From: Actinoalloteichus caeruleus DSM 43889
Lineage (GTDB): Bacteria; Actinomycetota; Actinomycetes; Mycobacteriales; Pseudonocardiaceae
NCBI RefSeq assembly: GCF_000429185.2
Contig: NZ_AUBJ02000001.1
Coordinates: 2,480,001-2,544,000 of the forward strand
Direction: 5' to 3'
DNA length: 64,000 nucleotides
How positions within the stretch are numbered: the first letter of the stretch is position 1; the number at the start of each line of letters is the position of its first letter. Made by a program: the position numbers and the translations under genes. The notes under the pieces were generated by a model that ran no database searches, was not told the origin of the DNA, and was given only the letters and a program-made list of their open reading frames with translations. Below are positions 60,545 through 64,000 of this stretch, one piece after another.

Positions 60545-61335
60545 GCGGGCTGCGGGCCGTCGACATCAGCGCCGGCTACCGGGGGCGCCCCGTGCTGCGG
60601 GCCGTCGACGCCGAGGTGCCCGCCGGCGGATGGCTCGGGGTCATCGGCCCCAACGGCGCGGGCAAGTCCACCCTGCTCAAGACCCTGGCCGGGCTGCTGC
60701 CCCACGAGGGCACGGTCACCGTGGACGGCACGTCCATCGACGGACTGCGCCCCCGGCAACGGGCCCGCGTCCTGGGGTACGCGCCGCAGACACCCGAACC
60801 CCCGACCGGTCTCACCGTCACCGACTACGTGCTCCTGGGCCGGTCGCCGTACCTGCCGCCCCTGGGCCGAGAGGGACGCTCCGACCTCCGCGTCGTCGCC
60901 GAGGTCCTGGCCAGGCTCGACCTCGCCGGGATGGCGACCCGGCCGCTGGCCACCCTCTCCGGTGGGGAGCGACAACGCGCCGTGCTGGCGAGGGTCCTCG
61001 CCCAACAGCCCCGGGTGCTGCTCCTCGACGAACCCACCACCGGGTTGGACGTCGGCCACGCGCAGGCACTGCTGGAACTGGTGGACCGGCTCCGCCGGGA
61101 GGACGGGGTCACGGTGGTGACCACGCTGCACGACCTGACCCTGGCCGCGCAGTACGCCGACCGGCTGGTCTTCCTCGTCGACGGCGCCGTCACCGCGTCC
61201 GGCGCACCCGGCGAGGTGCTCACCCAGGCGCGGGTGGCCGAGCACTACCAGGCCTCGGTCGCCGTGCTCACCTCGGACGGCAGCCGGATCGTGGCACCGG
61301 TCCGCCATGCCGGTCCGCGCCCCGCCCCCGGCTGA
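60541..61335 (+). CDS. btuD: Cobalamin ABC importer ATPase
   Basis: 264 aa. Walker A GPNGAGKSTLLKTLAGLL, Q-loop YAPQTPEPP, signature LSGGERQRAVLARVLAQQP, Walker B LLLDEPTTGLD and H-loop TTLHDLTLAAQ. It powers cobalamin import with the BtuC-like permease. GTGA overlap with the permease gene gives coupled translation; it is last in the riboswitch-controlled operon. Confidence 0.92.
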   Translation: MSGLRAVDISAGYRGRPVLRAVDAEVPAGGWLGVIGPNGAGKSTLLKTLAGLLPHEGTVTVDGTSIDGLRPRQRARVLGYAPQTPEPPTGLTVTDYVLLGRSPYLPPLGREGRSDLRVVAEVLARLDLAGMATRPLATLSGGERQRAVLARVLAQQPRVLLLDEPTTGLDVGHAQALLELVDRLRREDGVTVVTTLHDLTLAAQYADRLVFLVDGAVTASGAPGEVLTQARVAEHYQASVAVLTSDGSRIVAPVRHAGPRPAPG

Positions 61336-61471
61336 CCGGCGCCGGGGACCGCGCACCCGATCGCGAGCCCACCCGCGCCGCCACCACCGACGTCGTCGCG
61401 CGGGGTGGGGCGCGCCAGCCCCTGCGACCACCACACCACCCCGCACGGGCCAGGCGACCGGTGGACGAGGT

Positions 61472-61496
61472 GTGTGGCCGGCCACCTCCTGGGTAC
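61472..61496 (+). promoter_or_regulatory. Candidate SigF/SigB-type promoter of the NDH-2-like gene
   Basis: GTGT (61472-61475), 15-base spacer, GGGTAC (61491-61496), the same layout as at 37987. The ATG is 11 bases after the hexamer, so the mRNA would have almost no leader. Confidence 0.4.
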
Positions 61497-61506
61497 GTCT
61501 CCCTAC

Positions 61507-62868
61507 ATGGCACACGGCGCGAAGAACGGCGGCTCCCGCCCGAGGATCGTGATCGTCGGCGGCGGTTACGTCGGCCTGAACACCGCCCTCCGGCTGGAGT
61601 CGCGGCTGCGGCACTCCGAGGCGTCGGTGGTCGTGATCGACCAACAGCCCCACATGACCTACCAACCCTTCCTCCCCGAGGTCGCCGCGGCCTCGGTCGA
61701 ACCGAGGCACGTCATCGCCCCCCTGCGTTCGATGCTGCGGCGCTGCGAGGTGATCACCGGCCGGGTCGGCGGCATCGACCACCACCGCCGCACGGTGACC
61801 GTCACCGACGGCGACGGGGCCACCGAGGAGGTCGACTACGACATCCTGGCCGTGGCGCCGGGCTCCATCAGCCGCATCCTGCCCATCCCCGGCCTCGTCG
61901 AACAGGGCATCGGCTTCAAGACCGTCAGCGAGGCCATCTACCTGCGCAACCACGTGCTGTCCCGGCTCGACGCCGCCGCGAGCGCCACCGACACCGCCCG
62001 CCGCCGGCGGCTCCTCACCTTCCTCACCGTGGGAGGCGGGTACGCGGGGATCGAGGCCCTCGCCGAGATGGAGGACATGTCCCGGCTCGCCACCCGCGAC
62101 TACCCGGCGATCGACCCCGCCGAGCTGCGGTGGGTCCTCGTCGAGGCGACCGACCGCATCATGCCGGAGGTCAGCCGGCCGATGGGCGAGTACACCGTCG
62201 ACCTGCTGCGGGAACGCGGCATCGAGGTGCACCTGGAGACCACCGTCAGCAGCATGGAGGACGGCCACGTCGTGTTGGGCGACGGGACCGAGTTCGACAC
62301 CGACACCGTCATCTGGACCGCCGGCGTCCGCCCCGACCCGATGCTGGGGGACACCACCCTGCCGCTCGACCAGCGGGGACGCGTCCGGTGCACAGCGACC
62401 CTCCAGGTCGCGGGCGTGCCCGGCGTCTTCGCCGCCGGGGACTGCGCGGCCGTGCCCGACCTCACCAGGATCGACGAGGACCCCGACGCCACCTGTGGTC
62501 CCTCCGCCCAGCACGCCGCCCGGCAGGCCCACCGGCTGGGGGACAACATCGTCGCCACCATCCGGGGGCACCGGCCGGCCGAGTACCGGCACGCCTACAT
62601 CGGTTCCGTCGCGGGGCTGGGCCTCTACCAGGGCGTCGCCGAGATCTACGGGGTGCGGCTGAAGGGCCTGCCCGCCTGGTTGGTGCACCGCGCCTACCAC
62701 CTGGCCAAGATGCCCAGCGTCAACCGGAAGGTGCGCATCGCCTTCGACTGGCTGCTGGCCGCCCTGTTCCGGCGCGAGGCGGTGGCCATCGGCAGCCTGC
62801 AGGACCCCCACTCGGAGTTCCGGCGGGCGGCGGACGCCGCCGGCCGCTGGCAGCGGTCCCACGTCTGA
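61507..62868 (+). CDS. Type II NADH dehydrogenase-like FAD oxidoreductase
   Basis: 453 aa. FAD-binding IVIVGGGYVGLNTALRLE, quinone/FAD region HMTYQPFLPEVAAASVEPRHVIAPL, NADH-binding LLTFLTVGGGYAGIEALAEMEDM and the FAD tail GVFAAGDCAAVPDL. The C-terminal 90 residues (LGLYQGVAEIYGVRLKGLPAWLVHRAYHL) are amphipathic and probably attach it to the membrane. It passes electrons from NADH to menaquinone without proton pumping. ATG at 61507 is preferred because the GGGTAC promoter ends 10 bases upstream; earlier starts would precede it. Confidence 0.88.
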   Translation: MAHGAKNGGSRPRIVIVGGGYVGLNTALRLESRLRHSEASVVVIDQQPHMTYQPFLPEVAAASVEPRHVIAPLRSMLRRCEVITGRVGGIDHHRRTVTVTDGDGATEEVDYDILAVAPGSISRILPIPGLVEQGIGFKTVSEAIYLRNHVLSRLDAAASATDTARRRRLLTFLTVGGGYAGIEALAEMEDMSRLATRDYPAIDPAELRWVLVEATDRIMPEVSRPMGEYTVDLLRERGIEVHLETTVSSMEDGHVVLGDGTEFDTDTVIWTAGVRPDPMLGDTTLPLDQRGRVRCTATLQVAGVPGVFAAGDCAAVPDLTRIDEDPDATCGPSAQHAARQAHRLGDNIVATIRGHRPAEYRHAYIGSVAGLGLYQGVAEIYGVRLKGLPAWLVHRAYHLAKMPSVNRKVRIAFDWLLAALFRREAVAIGSLQDPHSEFRRAADAAGRWQRSHV

Positions 62869-63181
62869 GCGACCGCGAACTCCGGCGCCTGGACGGGGCG
62901 GGGTGGACGGGTTCCGGCCGCCCCAGCCCACGTCCCTACGGCGGGGGCTCGCTCCGGGACGACCGACCGGCGGCCGCCGGGCACCCTGCCGCCGTCGGCG
63001 GCTCCCACCCAGCCGCGACGCGCGCCGGCCGAGGAGCCCGACACAGCGGCTCCTCCCGGTGGCCCGCACCGGATCCCCCGGCGACGCCCTCGGTTCCGCC
63101 GGCCCGCACCTGCCGCGCACGGTGAGCGGAGCGACAAGCCCCGACGGCCTCCAGGTCAGGCGGCCGCCGGGACCGGCGCGC
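62869..63181. other. Convergent intergenic region
   Basis: GC-rich with no supported gene. No clean hairpin was found next to either stop codon. Confidence 0.4.
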
Positions 63182-64000
63182 TCAGAGCTCCACGGCCTTG
63201 TACAGCTCCCCGACCTCCCGGCGGGACACCCGACGGAGGGTGCCGGGCCGCTGGTCACCGAGGCGGAGTTCCCCGATCGCCGTGCGCACCAGGCGGCGCA
63301 CCGGGTGGCCCACCTCCGCGAGCAGCCGGCGCACGATGTGCTTGCGGCCCTCGTGGAGCACGACCTCCACCATCACCCGGTCCGCGTAGGCGTCGACGAC
63401 CCGGAAGGAGTCCGCCTTCGCCAGGCCGTCCTCCAGTTCCACCCCGGCGCGGAGTCGGCGCCCGACGTCCCGCGCCACCGGCCCCCGCACCTCCGCCCGG
63501 TAGGTCTTGAGGACCTCGAAGGACGGGTGCATCAGGCGGTGCGCCAGTTCCCCGTCGTTGGTCAGCAGCAGCAGGCCCTCCGTGTCGGCGTCGAGGCGAC
63601 CGACGTGGAACAGCCGCTCCGGCCGGTCGACCACCAGGTCACCCACGCACGACCGGCCCCGGTCATCGGACATCGTGGAATGCATGCCACGGGGCTTGTT
63701 CAGCGCGAGGTGCACGAGGTCGTCCCGGACGATGACCCGCATGCCATCGACGTGGATCGACACCGTGTCGGGGTCCACCCGCCGCCCCATCTCGGTGACG
63801 ACCGCCCCGTCGACGGTCACCCTGCCCTGGGCGATCAGGTCCTCGGCCGCGCGCCGGGAGGCGATACCGGCCTTGGACAGCACCTTCTGGAGCCGGATGC
63901 CCTCGGGCAGGCCGGTGGGGTCCGGTTCCCCCCGGCCGACGCGTCGGCCTCGGTCGTCCCCGACCGCGTCGGAACGGCGTGGTGCCTGGTCAGAGCTCAT
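63182..64000 (-). CDS. Pseudouridine synthase, RsuA/RluB family
   Basis: 272 aa to the window edge. An S4 RNA-binding domain (IRLQKVLSKAGIASRRAAEDLIAQGRVTVDG) precedes the synthase domain with the catalytic Asp in GRLDADTEGLLLLTNDG and the KTYRAEVRG and HEGRKHIVRRLLAEVGHPV motifs. It isomerises a uridine in 16S or 23S rRNA; the RluB-type target is 23S. The ATG is the last codon before the edge; an extended N-terminus beyond the window is possible, though the sequence before the S4 domain is already disordered. Confidence 0.92.
   Translation of the reverse strand: MSSDQAPRRSDAVGDDRGRRVGRGEPDPTGLPEGIRLQKVLSKAGIASRRAAEDLIAQGRVTVDGAVVTEMGRRVDPDTVSIHVDGMRVIVRDDLVHLALNKPRGMHSTMSDDRGRSCVGDLVVDRPERLFHVGRLDADTEGLLLLTNDGELAHRLMHPSFEVLKTYRAEVRGPVARDVGRRLRAGVELEDGLAKADSFRVVDAYADRVMVEVVLHEGRKHIVRRLLAEVGHPVRRLVRTAIGELRLGDQRPGTLRRVSRREVGELYKAVEL

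Overview
The window is high-GC actinobacterial chromosome (G+C clearly above 70% by eye, GTG/ATG starts, TANNNT -10 boxes, many leaderless genes). Gene content points to the Pseudonocardiales/Mycobacteriales side. The order polA - rpsA - coaE(GrpB fusion) - uvrB resembles mycobacteria, rsbW(usfX)-sigF is arranged as in mycobacteria, and thrS is coupled to an Ap4A phosphorylase-type HIT gene. I cannot name the genus. There is no large mobile element, CRISPR array, rRNA or tRNA; almost everything is core or lineage-typical chromosome.

Layout. 1-5.1 kb: tail of a zinc alcohol dehydrogenase, thrS-HIT, a RES-type toxin with a candidate antitoxin, and a GNAT enzyme. 5.1-10.2 kb: an S9 peptidase behind a palindromic operator, a TerC-family metal exporter under a manganese (yybP-ykoY) riboswitch, and a divergent SDR/TetR pair with a shared operator. 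10.5-16 kb: an unusual alpha/beta hydrolase-ABC ATPase fusion with its permease, then a carboxylesterase. 16-24 kb: uvrB, a DUF5685 protein with a cysteine-rich tail, two tandem DUF402 paralogues, coaE-GrpB and rpsA. 24-33.5 kb: a methyltransferase, a two-part GNAT protein, a Tat-exported beta-propeller, a VOC protein, polA, a hotdog thioesterase, an SRPBCC protein and apt. 33.9-39.9 kb: a BCCT osmolyte transporter, a membrane Ser/Thr kinase, an SRPBCC protein and rsbW-sigF, which reads as an osmotic/general-stress neighbourhood. 40-45.7 kb: a DUF4429/SHOCT protein, gnd, a DUF2218 gene with an iron box, an orphan small membrane protein in a gene-poor stretch, and a DUF368 (PopT-like) lipid-carrier translocase. 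45.9-57.8 kb: tesB, pyk, a VanZ-like protein, a Tat-exported M28 peptidase, and gltBD (glutamate synthase). 58.2-64 kb: a cobalamin riboswitch in front of a BtuFCD-type ABC importer, an NDH-2-like dehydrogenase, and a pseudouridine synthase at the right edge.

The main regulatory content is as follows. There are two riboswitches, each with visible alternative hairpins. Thirteen genes have a TANNNT -10 hexamer placed 6-8 nt before the start codon, which implies leaderless mRNAs and fixes several start sites. An IdeR/DtxR-type iron box overlaps a leaderless promoter. Palindromic operators lie in front of the S9 peptidase, the SDR/TetR pair and gltB. Several perfect intergenic hairpins act as terminators between convergent or successive genes. 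I found no clearly new multi-gene system. The best leads for new biology are the cysteine-rich DUF5685 protein, the hydrolase-ABC fusion transporter, the orphan Pycsar-effector-like membrane protein, and the undescribed operators.
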